From Azorinus chamasolen (Eukaryota; Mollusca; Bivalvia; Cardiida; Solecurtidae), in NCBI GenBank assembly GCA_963576725.1, contig OY755252.1:41681552-41745551 (forward strand): a stretch of 64,000 nt of DNA, read 5' to 3'. Of the stretch, positions 1-10,676 are shown piece by piece. The first letter of the stretch is position 1, and each line of letters starts with the position of its first letter. The notes below the pieces were generated by a model that had not been told where the DNA came from, did no database searches, and saw nothing but the letters and a program-made list of their open reading frames with translations. The position numbers and the translations under genes were made by a program.

Positions 1-700
1 TTGAAACATTAACATAAGCTTAGATATTGAAGAAAAATTTGCTATTCAGTAAATTGTTTGATCATTCATTAATTTTCAGATATGTTTTCGCAAGCTCCAA
101 ACATGACACGGACATACCTGGTATCAGTTTAAATTAATTATATGTGGTATATTCAAATACTAAAATCGTCATTACTCAAATACTAAAATCGTCAAACCCT
201 AAGTTGTGACAACTCTTTAGAACCGTATCTTTGAGACGATTCTAAAGAGTGGTCACAATATAGAGTTCGGTGAAGAAATAAGTTATTCTTGAAAATGTTT
301 TAATTTTTTCTGGATCTCTTATGAACTATTTTGTGTTGACCTTTGCCAACATGTGGATCCAGATGAGACGCCCAGTAACTCTGCGTCACATCAGTATCCA
401 AACTAATTAACACTCAGTCTCTTTCTTGAAACGAAATGAAAGAAAAATGTACTTTTAGAATTGAAGCACACAACATGTCATGACGATGGATAACTTTTTG
501 ATTTGGAAATGATTAGTTTAATTTTGACTCTGCTGTAAAGAATAACTAATTTCGTTATCAAACATGTCGAACGTACGACCATGCTGTGTGTTTACTTATA
601 TTACCAGGGAGTAAACATCTTGGTACCTAGCTAGACCTCCATTTACATAAGCCTTGTTTGTATGTTTGCCAAAGTTAAAACAAAGTTACGTATGGTGTAC
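1..700. repeat. Duplicated TRIM-locus 3' flank
   Basis: 1-125 matches 34850, 38856 and 41785. 160-470 (an ACTCTTTAGA...TCTAAAGAGT hairpin, then ATATAGAGTT) matches 37590-37900 and 42665-43010. 525-700 matches 37915, 39550 and 44725. Suggests another paralogous gene just before the window. Confidence 0.65.
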
Positions 701-2660
701 CCATCTATATTGGAATTCTAGATTAATAGAATCAAGCATATACCCTCGGTTGGTCTGTTCCTGTCGGAAACTCGCTAAAGGGTATATTTAAACCATCGTC
801 TTTAAACAAACCCCATGCTTGATTATTATTTTTCTCGCTGAAATACGCCCTAAAACCAAGTAAATTAACGGATTTCGTGAAGTACTACTTTACATTGCGT
901 ATTTACGACTTCCATATCTAATAGCAACAAACTGCAGCATAAAAGCGTGACACCAAATGACGTCATTTGTTATGACAACCACAAACGTTACGTCTTGGTG
1001 TAAAATATAAATGACTGAATGACTACAAAACAACGTCTTCGGTTAATTAAATAGGCTTTTAAAATGTTTTTATGATAAATAGAATTTCCTATTCGTGCCA
1101 ATTACTTATATTAATTTTAATTTATAAGGTTGTTGGCTATAGAAATGTTGATATAATTCTGTAAGAATTCCTTCCCTGGTATTGATTTTACCCAATCGCG
1201 CGTATGAATACACCAGACAAGGGGTGTTCCAGATTAATACAATCAAGTATGGGTTTTGTTAAAGACGGGGGTTTCTATACCCGAGGTTGGTCTGTTCCAG
1301 TCGGAAACGAGCTTTAGCGAGTTTCCGATAGGAATAGACCAACCGAGGGTATAGAACCCCCCGGCTTTAACAAAACCCGTGATTGATTATTTTTCTCGCT
1401 GAAATACGCCCTACAACCAAGTAAATTATCGAATTTTGTGAAGTACTACTTTACATTGCGTAATACGACTTCCATATATAATAGCAACAAACTGCAGCAT
1501 AACTTTAGGCGTGACAAAGTGACGTCATTTGTTATGACAACCACAAACGTTACGTTTTGGCGTAAAATATAAATGACTGAGTGACTACAAAACAACGTCT
1601 TCGGTTAATTAAATAGGCTTTTAAAGTGTTTATATGATAAATAGAATTTCATATTCGTGCTAATTACTTATATTAATTTCAATTCATATGGTTGTTGCCT
1701 ATAGAAATGTTGGTATAATTCTGTAAGAATTCCTTCCCTTGTATTGATTTTACCCAATCGCGTGTATGAATACACAAGTCACGGGGTGTTCCAGATAAGG
1801 ATTTCTAGTACGGCTATTTTTAGTAACTCAGCTTATCTAGCACGGCTGAGAAGCGAGAAAAGGATTTTTCGCTTCTTAGACGTGCTAGATAAGCTGGGTT
1901 ACTAAAATAGCCGTACTAGACATCCTTATCTGGAAATTATCTGAAATTCTATTTATCATATAAACACTTTAAAAGCATATTTGATTAACCGAAGACGTTG
2001 TTTTGTAGTCACTCAGTCTTTTATATTTTACGCTTTGTCATTTTGGTGTCACTCCTAAAGTTATGCTGCAGTTTGTTGCTATTAGATATGGACGTCGTAT
2101 TACGCAATGTAAAGTAGTACTTCACAAAATTCGTTAATTTACTTGATTTTAGGGTATATTTCAGCGAGAAAAATAATCAAGCATGGGTTTTGTTAAAGCC
2201 GGGGGGGGGGGGTATTTACCCTCGGTTGGTTTGTTCCTATCGGAAACTTGCTAGAGCTCGTTTCCGACTGGAACAGACCAACCTCGGGTATAGAAACCCC
2301 CGTCTTTAACAAAACCCATGCTTGATTCTATTATTCTAGTACAGCAATTTTAGTAACTCAACTTATCTAGCACGTCTGAGAAGCAAGAAAAAAGTTTCTC
2401 GCTTCTCAGACGATATTAGATACGGAAGTCGTGATACGCAATGTAAAGTAGTACTTCACAAAATCCGTTTATTTACTTGGTTTAGAGCGTATTTCAGCCA
2501 GAAAAATAATCCAGCATGGGTTTTGTTACAGCCGGGGATTTCTATACCCTCGGTTGGTCGGTTCCTGTCGGAAACTCGCTAAAGCTCGTTTCCGACTGGA
2601 ACAGACCAACCTCGGATATATAAACCACGTCTTTAACAAAACCCATGCTTGAATCTATTA
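700..2660. repeat. Cluster of related foldback/MITE units
   Basis: A ~390-bp block occurs twice in direct orientation (829-1215 and 1384-1776) and again inverted (1935-2180), with a partial copy at 2405-2510. Between these are hairpins sharing ACAAAACCCATGCTTGATT termini and a GGTTGGTCTGTTCC core (722-828, 1240-1386, 2178-2330, 2511-2655). No protein is encoded. Confidence 0.75.
1790..1934. repeat. 145-bp near-perfect palindrome
   Basis: CCAGATAAGGAT...TAGTACGGCTATTTT pairs with AAAATAGCCGTACTAG...ATCCTTATCTGG; the centre is GAAAAGGATTTTTC. A half-copy lies near 2335-2410. Confidence 0.85.
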
Positions 2661-2999
2661 ATGTAGAAGGCTGCTCAATGCAAGGTGAGGGGAGCTTTCT
2701 GCATGACTTTCACCATGCATTAAGCTGCAACCTATTGATGAACACCAGTGTGTTAATTTAAAAACAGGTGGACAATAAAGAGGCTACGTGGTTCTCTTGT
2801 TTGCTAATTGAATGTGTCCGTTTCTATAACCCTTACCCACACTATCCGCGACCGGAATCGCATTTGTAAACAGTTTGAATCCAAATGACACGCCGAATAA
2901 CTGGATGTCTCATCAGGGTCTAAGCTGTTTGACACTCGGTCAATAGTCCAGCTGTTTGACACCCGGTCAATAGTTCAAATGCGTGATTGAACCGAAAGT

Positions 3000-3450
3000 A
3001 GTACAAACTGCACGAGACCCAAAGTTGAGCTGATATTGTTGTTTTTACTCACAGTGGGGGTAAAGGTTAATGTCAAGTCTATGGTGCGCAATGTATACAT
3101 GACCGACTGTTCAGTATTCATGTTATAAATAATGACATCATGATTTTTTATTAGATTAATTTTTACAATTGCATGTGAATACTGGACATGTTGGCTCATA
3201 CTTTGCACTTCATGGTGACTTCCGTACTCCCTTTTAAGATTTTTGCTCTTTGCGTTTTCTCTAGTGTGACTTTACCTTACTTGTGTTTCTTCTTACGTTT
3301 AACCTATTCAATGTTTCCCTTCATATTCTTAGTCTTCTTTATTTTTGTCGTAACCTCTGGTATGTTTTTATTCTTTTACACCACTTTTCGTTACATACTA
3401 CATACGTATGTCGCTTTTTACGGAAGGGTGCTACAGTTACTACACAAATT
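3000..3450. other. Upstream of Naiad copy 1; no gene recognised
   Basis: T-rich on the plus strand. Open frames at 3188-3454 and 3283-3555 are hydrophobic low-complexity; the last ~35 codons of the second (from 3451) may be degraded Naiad N-terminus. Confidence 0.4.
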
Positions 3451-3858
3451 ATGAATAGTCTCCCTATACTCAAAATTACTAACTTAAACTTACACTCTGT
3501 GTCTTCCATTCAGATTCCTCATAACCTGGCTAATTTCCAATCACTACAGCCGTAAGTTTGTATTAAACCTCTAAAATTGTCTTCTGCTTCATCTTTTCAT
3601 GTTCCCTCTTCGGCTATTAGTAACATTTTTCATAATGGACCTAAAATCGTTCTGTCTCCTTTAAAGCAATCTATCCTTTGTTATAGTAAAGTCCATCTAA
3701 ATTCACATTATTTGAACAAAAGACATAGGGTGTATCAAATAATTACTAAGTGCAATAGTAAGAGGTGTATGTGTTGCAATTTCATTTCTACTAGATCAAC
3801 AATTAAATCTCTTATTAATGGTAGAGTGTTTAGCGTGAAGATTAATTCTGATTTAGAT

Positions 3859-3909
3859 TGAAACACATCTAATATTATATATATTCTTACATGAAATGCG
3901 CCACGTTGA
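3859..3909 (+). other. Three in-frame TGA codons at endonuclease Cys positions (candidate selenocysteines)
   Basis: TGA at 3859-3861, 3892-3894 and 3907-3909, all in the frame that runs from 3577 to 4602. The local reading is DLD-U-NTSNIIYILT-U-NAPR-U-GIQYVG. In PLE endonucleases this block normally reads C-(9-10)-C-(2-4)-C just before the GIY-YIG core, and the last two Cys belong to the CCHH zinc motif. No TAA or TAG occurs in the same 340-codon stretch, so random decay is a poor explanation. Confidence 0.75.
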
Positions 3910-4714
3910 GGCATTCAATATGTAGGTCAGACAGGACGTTCTTTAAAAACTAGGTTTCGTGAACACAGTTACCATTGCCGGATAAAAAAAGTACGCAATT
4001 TTCTTTACCAGCATTTTCGTCATACAGGACATTCTTTCAAATATGTTTCGGTTCAACCAGTTGAACGAATTTATTATGATTCTAAAACTACTGGTAGTTT
4101 AAAATCTAAAGCTCGTTTTATCACAGAGCTAGACTGGATAAAGAAATTACAAACACCTTTTCCTTTAGGCCTTAATGATAACATTTTCCAAAGCGGCAAC
4201 ATTTCTAAAGATCCAAGCATCGATATTTTCTCTATATTTTCTATTCGAAAACGTAAAAGTAGATCACATGGCAGACGTAGAAATGGTAATATTAAGCGTA
4301 AATTACGTCGTAATATGTCTATTCATGATTTACATACCATTCTAAAACAAACTGGTAAACATTCTATGTTATCTTGTTTATCGTCTTTACCCTTTTCCTG
4401 TCTTAAGTCCATAGACGAAGAAGCTGATAAAATCTATATGCGTACAGATCCGTTTATTAATACTGCCTCACTTATACAAAGTTACACACAGCATGTTCTT
4501 CGTCCACGTATTGATAAAGAATCGGTTCATAAAAGACATTTTCTTCAGTTCCTAAATAAAGGTATCAATTTTATTGATATTCAAAGTATATTTCGTGAAT
4601 AGAATGTAATCGATACTATTCCCAAATATTTCAACAACTCTGAATCACCTATCATCTGTTATAAATATAATAAACTTTTTAACTACAATAAAATTGTCTC
4701 TGACTCCCTATTCT

Positions 4715-4717
4715 TGA
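4715..4717 (+). other. In-frame TGA in the CxC linker motif (U-D-C), copy 1
   Basis: The reading is S-U-D-C-S followed by FCYKPVGHVITGNF. The Naiad linker is defined by a CxC motif; here its first Cys codon is TGA and the second is TGT. Copy 4 (32643-32645, minus) has TGA-GAT-TGC at the same place. Confidence 0.75.
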
Positions 4718-5128
4718 GATTGTAGCATTTCTAGCTTTTGCTATAAACCAGTTGGTCATGTCATTACTGGTAATTTTGATATCATTAAGGATAAACGTCT
4801 CAGGACCCTCCAAACTAAAGGACCTAAATATAGATTACCTTCCCTTATTGATTTTGACGCTTGTCGAACTCATATTGCGGAAGCTATTCAAGAATTCTGC
4901 ATAAAATGGTGTCGACGAGAACATGCTGATGTTAATGCCCTTTCGGATTGGAAGAAATGTATTTTCGATATTATTGATACGCGTATTACTTTTTACAAAT
5001 CAAATTACCATCTTTTACCACCTCGACCTAGAGTTAAATTTCGCTACTTGAAGAAAAACATTTCTAATTTTCATTCAGATTATGTTCTTGTTCCTGCTGA
5101 CAAGGCATCAAACAATGTAATCATTATT

Positions 5129-5131
5129 TGA
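5129..5131 (+). other. In-frame TGA in the RT fingers, copy 1
   Basis: The reading is PADKASNNVIII-U-RLYYVDVLKKE. It is in the same frame as the linker TGA at 4715, with 137 open codons between them. Copy 4 has TGA at the identical position (32229-32231, minus). Confidence 0.75.
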
Positions 5132-6894
5132 AGATTGTATTATGTTGATGTTTTAAAGAAGGAGGTAACTGATTCAGAAACTTAAATAACAGTTCAAACA
5201 CCTGAAAAAGACATAGTCTCGGAACATGTAAAAATGTGCAATAAATTCAAGTCTGGTCCTAACGTTAAACAAAATAAACTTTCTACTTTGTACTGGATTC
5301 CGAAACTACATAAAACCCTTATAAGGCGCGTTTTATTGCCAACTCTAGCTGTTGTACCACTACTAAATTATCTATAATGTTGACGTCCTGTCTTACTACG
5401 ATCAAAGAACATGTAAAACGCTACTGTGATAAAATATATGAAAATTCTGGTATTAATGTTTTTTGGTCCATGAAAAATTCAAATGGTGTTTTAACAAAAC
5501 TTGAAAATGAACAGTATAACATTTCTTTACTTAGCTCTTATGATTTCTCTACACTCTATACTACTCTACCTCACCATCTTATAAAGGATAAACTTATTAA
5601 ATTAATAGAAAAAACCTTTGCCAGAGAAAACAAAATGTTCATTGCTTGTAATGTTCAACGTTCATTCTTTTCGAATTCAGAAGTTGAACATTACACAATG
5701 TGGACTTGCCTTGATGTTTGTAGATCTCTTACCTTTCTTTTAGATAATATATTTGTGCGTTATTGGGATACCATAAATCGCCAAGTTGTTGGTATATTCA
5801 TGGTTACAAATTGTGCCCCTCTGTTGCGGATTTGTTTTTGTATTGCTACGAGAGGGATTTTATGCTTAGCTTAAAACCTGATACACAGACCGATATTGAT
5901 AATGCTTTTAATAAAACTTCAAGGTATTAAGACGATATTTTGAATTTAGATAATCCTTATTTTGATACTTTGATTTCTTCAATATACCCAAAAGAATTGT
6001 CTTTAAACAAAGCTAATCAGTCTGACATTAAAGCTGCATTTTTAGATTTGAATCTTTCAATTACAAATGATAAAGTTTCGTCCAAAGTATACGATAAAAG
6101 AGAAGATTTTAATTTTAAAATTGTTAATTATCCTTTTGTAGATGGAGATGTGCCACGTTCTACATCTTATGGGGTTTATATTTCTCAACTTATTAGGTTT
6201 GCCCGGGCCTGTTCTTTGCTTAAAGATTTTAACAGACGTTATTCAGTTATAACTGATAAACTTCTTAAGCAAGGTTACAGATATCACAAACTTCGGAAAA
6301 CTTTTTCTAAATTTTATTATCGAAATTTACCTCTCATTAGTAAATATAATTGCAATCTACGGACGTTACTGTGACAAGGCATTTCTCAACCAGAATTTTA
6401 TGGGGATGTTATCTACAAACTTCGGGGTCATATCCATTTTCATTATTTGTTTATAAAACGCATTAAACATTTAAAAAGAAAGGTTATGATCCTATTATAT
6501 TGCAACGCACTGCATGTTTGGTTATCGACCCTTTTACAGTCGATAGCTACGCTTCCCTCTTTGCTTGCGCGATGACAGGCCGAGGGTAGTACTCTATGAT
6601 GGTATACTCTTAAACTTGGATACAGGATGAGCTTACCAGACCCATGTATTACTTTTTCCCTGTCGTGCCCTTAACGGCTTACCTGCAGGTGCTCTGACTT
6701 CAGCAAAGTCATTGAGTACATATTTGACGGATTGTCACAGTTATTATGCTATGTTTTACATGTTGTCCTGTGTTCACCGTCGTCTATGTTGTGGGTAAGT
6801 CCAGCGGGGATACCTTTATTTACAATGTTTGTAAAGCTAGGGTGACTTTGAGAGAAGTGTGAGGTTAGGACGTCCGTAAACCGGTTTAAACCCC

Positions 6895-6914
6895 CAGTGG
6901 TGTTTTTGCTACTG
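6895..6914 (+). promoter_or_regulatory. Conserved 3'UTR hairpin, Naiad copy 1
   Basis: Stem CAGTGGT/GCTACTG around a T-rich loop, preceded by GGTTTAAACCCCC and followed by ACC..CCAAGGCGGTACT. The flanking blocks are conserved in all Naiad 3'UTRs here, while the stem varies by compensating changes (compare 30422-30439 and 54219-54240). It is a candidate part of a SECIS or other 3' RNA signal; no canonical SECIS core was found by eye. Confidence 0.4.
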
Positions 6915-7649
6915 ACCTTGCCAAGGCGGTACTCTCTTTGTCACCCTTCCTTTTGTTTGCCTTGCGTCTTTGTGCTTGTGATTTTGTTCATGTGTGGAAC
7001 GTTTGTCTCTGGTTCTTGTTTGTCTTTTGGTGTATTCTGTGCTCATTTCGTGTGTGAGTGTGCGTTTGGGTGTGTGGTTGTGTGTGTGTCATGCTGTCTA
7101 TCGGTATTTTGGTGGTGGTTCCGTCTTGTATGTGGCTTTGCCTGCTTCACTTTACTACTTTTCCAATCAAACAGAAACTGTAGACTCAAATCTATATTAT
7201 AGCATAAGCAAACAGAGCAGATCCTGATCAGACGGCTCCTATTGGACCTGGGCATGCTCTGCTTCCAAATGCGTGAAAAGGCATTGCTATAAAGGAATTG
7301 GTTAACTCTTTACTACATAAGTAGTCATGTTAGAAATGATGACAGCATGAATAATATTAAAAACGTGCGAAAGTTTACATCTCTTAGCCCTCACCGCTAT
7401 CAGCTCGAATCCCATTCGGGCACTTTCGAGTTTTTTGCAAATTACCACCAACTTGCAGTATTTCGGTGATTCCAATCGAACGGTCTTCTGTGTCAGAAAT
7501 AATGCTGGTCGTTTCGTATACAGACTGAATTTGTTTCAACTAAAATACTGCTGAATCGATGGGAAAAAATAAAAAAAAAACAAGCAATCAAGCATATCCT
7601 ACGGTTATAAAGGATGAATGTAAGATTTAATCTGCATGTACATGGTTAA

Positions 7650-8090
7650 TGAAACAGTAGTAAAGTCAAGCAGGAAAAGCCACACACAAAACGCCACCAT
7701 CACCAAAACATCTACAGAAAGCATAGCAATTTATACTCATACACACACACACATACAGTAGAAAGTCACATACAAGACGCAGTCACCACCAACACATCAA
7801 TAGACAGCATGTCACACACACACACACAACCAAACACACGCAAACACACGAGAAGAACACAGAAAACACCAACAAATACACGATTACCAGAGACAAACAT
7901 GAACAAAACACAAGCACAAAGACACAAGACAAACACAAGTAAGGGTGACAAAGAGAGAACCGCCTTGGCACGGTCAGTAGCAAAATCACCACTGGGGGTT
8001 TAAACCGGTTTACGGACGTCCTAACCTCACACTTATCTCAAAGTCACCCTAGCTAAACAAACATTGTAAATAAAGGTATCCTCGCCAAGC
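7650..8090 (-). mobile_element. Inverted Naiad 3'-end fragment next to copy 1
   Basis: Reverse complement of about 6810-7150: it contains the GGGGGTTTAAACCGG block, the GGACGTCC palindrome and the ACATTGTAAATAAAGGT segment seen in copy 1. The terminal block (CCACCATCACCAAAAC, then CACCACCAACAC) occurs twice. Tail-to-tail inverted fragments are a known feature of PLE insertions. CA-rich simple sequence lies between the two arms. Confidence 0.7.
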
Positions 8091-8620
8091 CTTTATTCCA
8101 TAAATACGCCTTTCTACGTCTTAGCAACAAAGTAGACCCAGATCAGAAGGCTCCTGTAGGAGACGTTTGATCAGAAGGCTCCCTGTTTGCTTATGACATA
8201 ATTAAGATAAAATTCTGCAATTTCTGCTATGGCCAAAATTTCCTGTGCACATTTATACAATTAATCTAATAAAATAATTTCTTATATGATTATTCAGATA
8301 ATCCAGATTCTGATAAGTCGAGCAAACCGTCCAAAAAGGATCGTTCTAATCTTATTTTTATGTAAAATATATTTATCTACAATGTAATAAATGACTAACG
8401 ACTGAGCTAAATGCCATGTTGCATTGGATATAATGAAAATATTTGTACATGTAACCATAGGTATATATAATAAATTCAGGAATATATATAAACGTTTAAA
8501 ACGGTTTATTATCTTTGTCTTTCTAAATAACCAAAGGTGACAGTGCATATGAATATTTGAACATCTGTGACGTTATTTGTTTCAATGTTGACGTGAAGTT
8601 TGTTTCAGCTGTTTAACCCT
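8085..8620. repeat. Segmental duplicate of 59158-59670
   Basis: Shared order: CCATAAATACGCCTTTCTAC, AAAGGATCGTTCT, ATAAATGACTAACGACTGAG, TTCAGGAATA and GAAGTTTGTTTCAGCTGTTT, with scattered indels. No gene recognised. Confidence 0.7.
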
Positions 8621-8629
8621 TATATGAAT

Positions 8630-9436
8630 GACGCCATTAACCGTAACCATTTACATATCAATGACATCCATTAATATTTGATTTTTGTATTCTTTGCGAA
8701 GCAATAGAATACAAAGGTGGCGTTCCACAGTCAAACTATGGTACCCTCGCCGGCCTGACAAAATAGTGCAAATTACTGACCTGCATTCGATGGATATAAA
8801 GGGTGTTTAATAACATGGCACCCGGAACCAATCGTGGTATACTATATCTGACATGAAAAAGCTTCGTAACATAAGCTTCGGAGTAGTATATGCAAAAATC
8901 AACAACACCGACAAAATATAGCAATGTGTAAGAAGGGCGCACGGATATACAAATATCAGTCACATGAATAAATCACGTGATCATAACATGAATGAAAATA
9001 CTCAATGAATAAAGAAGCGCGAGTCGGATGACCTTATGCAAGCGATTAGGTAAGCACGCCCATAACTGCGAGTGGTCAGTGTGATAATAAGCATAGTGGG
9101 AAACGGCTGAAGTGTCAGCTGCAACTCTATCATCAACTGGATGGAGTGTTAATGCCTTCCCTTATAGAAACACAATTCCATGCCAAAGCGAACGTATTCG
9201 ATATCAGATTGATACCATACAAAGAATACTGCAGCGTCTACAACGCTTTGATTAATATAAGCTATGATATCACATCTATGTGAATATGTCTAAAGTAACC
9301 TTTTTTGTAGGTGACATATAGGCCCATGGGGCCGGGTGTTTAATAATTTGTATATATGTTTGTATATATAAGAATATGATGTAATACATGTCACTATAAT
9401 AAACAATTTACTACTAATACTACCACTACTACACTG
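8630..9436. other. No recognisable gene
   Basis: AT-rich sequence with no repeat partner noticed in the window and only short chance frames. Confidence 0.5.
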
Positions 9437-9628
9437 TTAAATATCGCTAGTCACTTCTCGCGAGAAGTAAGCTGCAGAATTAAAAGGGCGCTAATAGCCC
9501 TAGTCGACTCATGCAATATTTGAAAGAGGCTACAGTATAGCCTGTTGAATCCCTCCCCAGACTTACATATATGTGCCCTTTTAATTTCGCATTTTACTTC
9601 TAGCGAGAAGTGACTAGCAATATTTAAA
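9437..9628. mobile_element. ~190-bp MITE with long TIRs
   Basis: Ends AAATATCGCTAGTCACTTCT and its inverse AGAAGTGACTAGCAATATTT, pairing for about 50 bp inward through TTAAAAGGGC. The flank is TTAA-like on both sides. Confidence 0.75.
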
Positions 9629-9718
9629 TGGCTTAATATCTCATGTATGTAAGTTTCGTTTTTCAAAGACGCGATCAAACACTTTGGACCATGATATTTT
9701 TTCTTGTAACTCGGTATT

Positions 9719-10193
9719 ACCTCTGGATCCATGCTCTATGTAAATGTTACCTCTGGATCCATGCTCTATTTAAATGTTACCGCTGGACCCATGCTCTATT
9801 TAAATGTTACCTCTGGTAAATGTTACCCCTGGATCCATGCTCTATGTAAATGTTACCTCTGGATCCATGCTCTATGTGAATGTTACCTCTGGATCCATGC
9901 TCTATGTAAATGTTACCTCTGGACCCATGCTGTATATAAATGTTACCTCTGGATCCATGCTCTATGTAAATGTTACCGCTGGATCCATGCTGTATATAAA
10001 TGTCACCTCTGGTAAATGTTACCTCTGGATCCATGCTCTATGTAAATGTTACCTCTGGATCCATGCTCTATGTAAGTGTTACCGCTAGACCCATGCTGTA
10101 TGTAAATGTTACCTCTGGTAAATGTTACCTCTGGATCCATGCTGTATATAAATGTTACCTCTGGATCCATGATGTATATAAATGTTACCATGG
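9719..10193. repeat. 30-bp minisatellite (~15 units)
   Basis: Unit GGATCCATGCTCTATGTAAA plus TGTTACCTCT, with shortened units at 9816, 10010 and 10117. The 30-bp period keeps several frames open, which explains overlapping frames encoding (M)LYVNVTSGS repeats. Confidence 0.9.
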
Positions 10194-10220
10194 ATTCGTC
10201 CGTCCAGTGCCAAAGGTAAT

Positions 10221-10520
10221 ATATTCAATTCAAACTTTATTTAAAGTCGGTGCATATACAACAATATAACATTAGCTATGTGTAGCTATTTACTGACATT
10301 ACGAAAGTTGCCAACTCTGAGGGGTCTGAACAATATGTACAAGAAACGTGGCAAGGTGCTCTCTTATATATATGTAGTGTGACGTAATTGAGATCCTTCA
10401 ATAGCCTGTATAAATGACTCCATCCTGTCCGGTGCAGGGACATTTTGTTGTACAAGGAATTTCGCGATCGTTTTAGCGTAACGACAAAAATGAAGATCAA
10501 CAAGTAGGCGATAAGTTGTT
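10221..10520 (-). mobile_element. 5'-truncated LINE 3' end
   Basis: AACTTTATTTAAAGTCGGTG..., then AACATTAGCTATGTGTAGC and TATTTACTGAC, parallels the start of the LINE 3' end at 12130-12210. On the minus strand it ends GACTTTAAATAAAGTTTGAA, a CR1-like tail. No coding part remains. Confidence 0.55.
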
Positions 10521-10612
10521 ACACAGAGAGTGAAGAGCGCTGAAGGGGAACCGTCACAACACTCGTTATAGGTTTAACTCTGTACTCTTTAAATACGTTT
10601 TTTCTATCCTTT

Positions 10613-10676
10613 TGCAAACAGAGTAGACCCAGATAAGACGGCACCTATAGGAGCCGTCTGATCAGGGTCTGATTCA
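10613..10676. repeat. Palindromic MITE remnant (CAGAGTAGACCC family)
   Basis: GCAAACAGAGTAGACCCAGA, then a GACGGC...GCCGTC hairpin, then CAGGGTCTG. Relatives at 7208-7262, 8118-8200, 17948-18018, 20205-20255, 24955-25015, 39010-39060, 59190-59260 and 61005-61045. Confidence 0.6.

Larger units (their letters stand above)
3577..6560 (+). pseudogene. Naiad EN-RT polyprotein, copy 1, with five in-frame TGA at Cys positions plus true lesions
   Basis: Frame 1 is open from 3577 to 4602 apart from three TGA codons. It encodes a CxxxRCxxC block, then GIQYVGQTGRSLKTRF-REH (GIY-YIG core) and HFRHTGHSF. A second open stretch (4715-5182) holds the linker and the RT start (PADKASNN). RT motifs YDFSTLYTTLP (~5540), a motif-B relic around 5800 and Y-stop-DD (5924-5932, motif C) follow. 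Real lesions: TAG at 4600, small deletions near 4680-4715, TAA at 5183, single-base deletions near 5318 and 5835, TAA inside the catalytic YLDD (Leu lost), TGA at 6372 (other copies have Arg CGA) and a deletion near 6420. The element is dead, but the five Cys-position TGAs stand apart from these lesions. Confidence 0.85.
3451..7165 (+). mobile_element. Naiad-type Penelope-like retroelement, copy 1 (near full length, degenerate)
   Basis: Order is zinc-ligand N-terminus, GIY-YIG endonuclease, CxC linker, reverse transcriptase, 3'UTR. This is the permuted, N-terminal-endonuclease arrangement known for the Naiad clade; canonical Penelope elements have the endonuclease at the C-terminus. The 3' boundary is set by a terminal GGTGGTGG...TTTGCCTGCTTCACTTT block that recurs near 47490-47560. 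The 5' boundary is uncertain: homology is recognisable from about 3450. An inverted 3'-end fragment lies just downstream (7650-8090). Confidence 0.85.

Noticed and set aside
6372..6374. In-frame TGA in Naiad copy 1 as a sixth selenocysteine
   Set aside because: Copies 3 and 4 have CGA (Arg) here, so it is an ordinary CpG-type nonsense mutation, not a Cys position.
6897..7255. Cys/Val-rich hydrophobic frame after Naiad copy 1
   Set aside because: GT-rich 3'UTR sequence; other copies do not keep the frame.
9731..10269. Repeat protein encoded by the 30-bp minisatellite (both strands)
   Set aside because: A 30-bp period keeps several frames open by arithmetic; no gene context.
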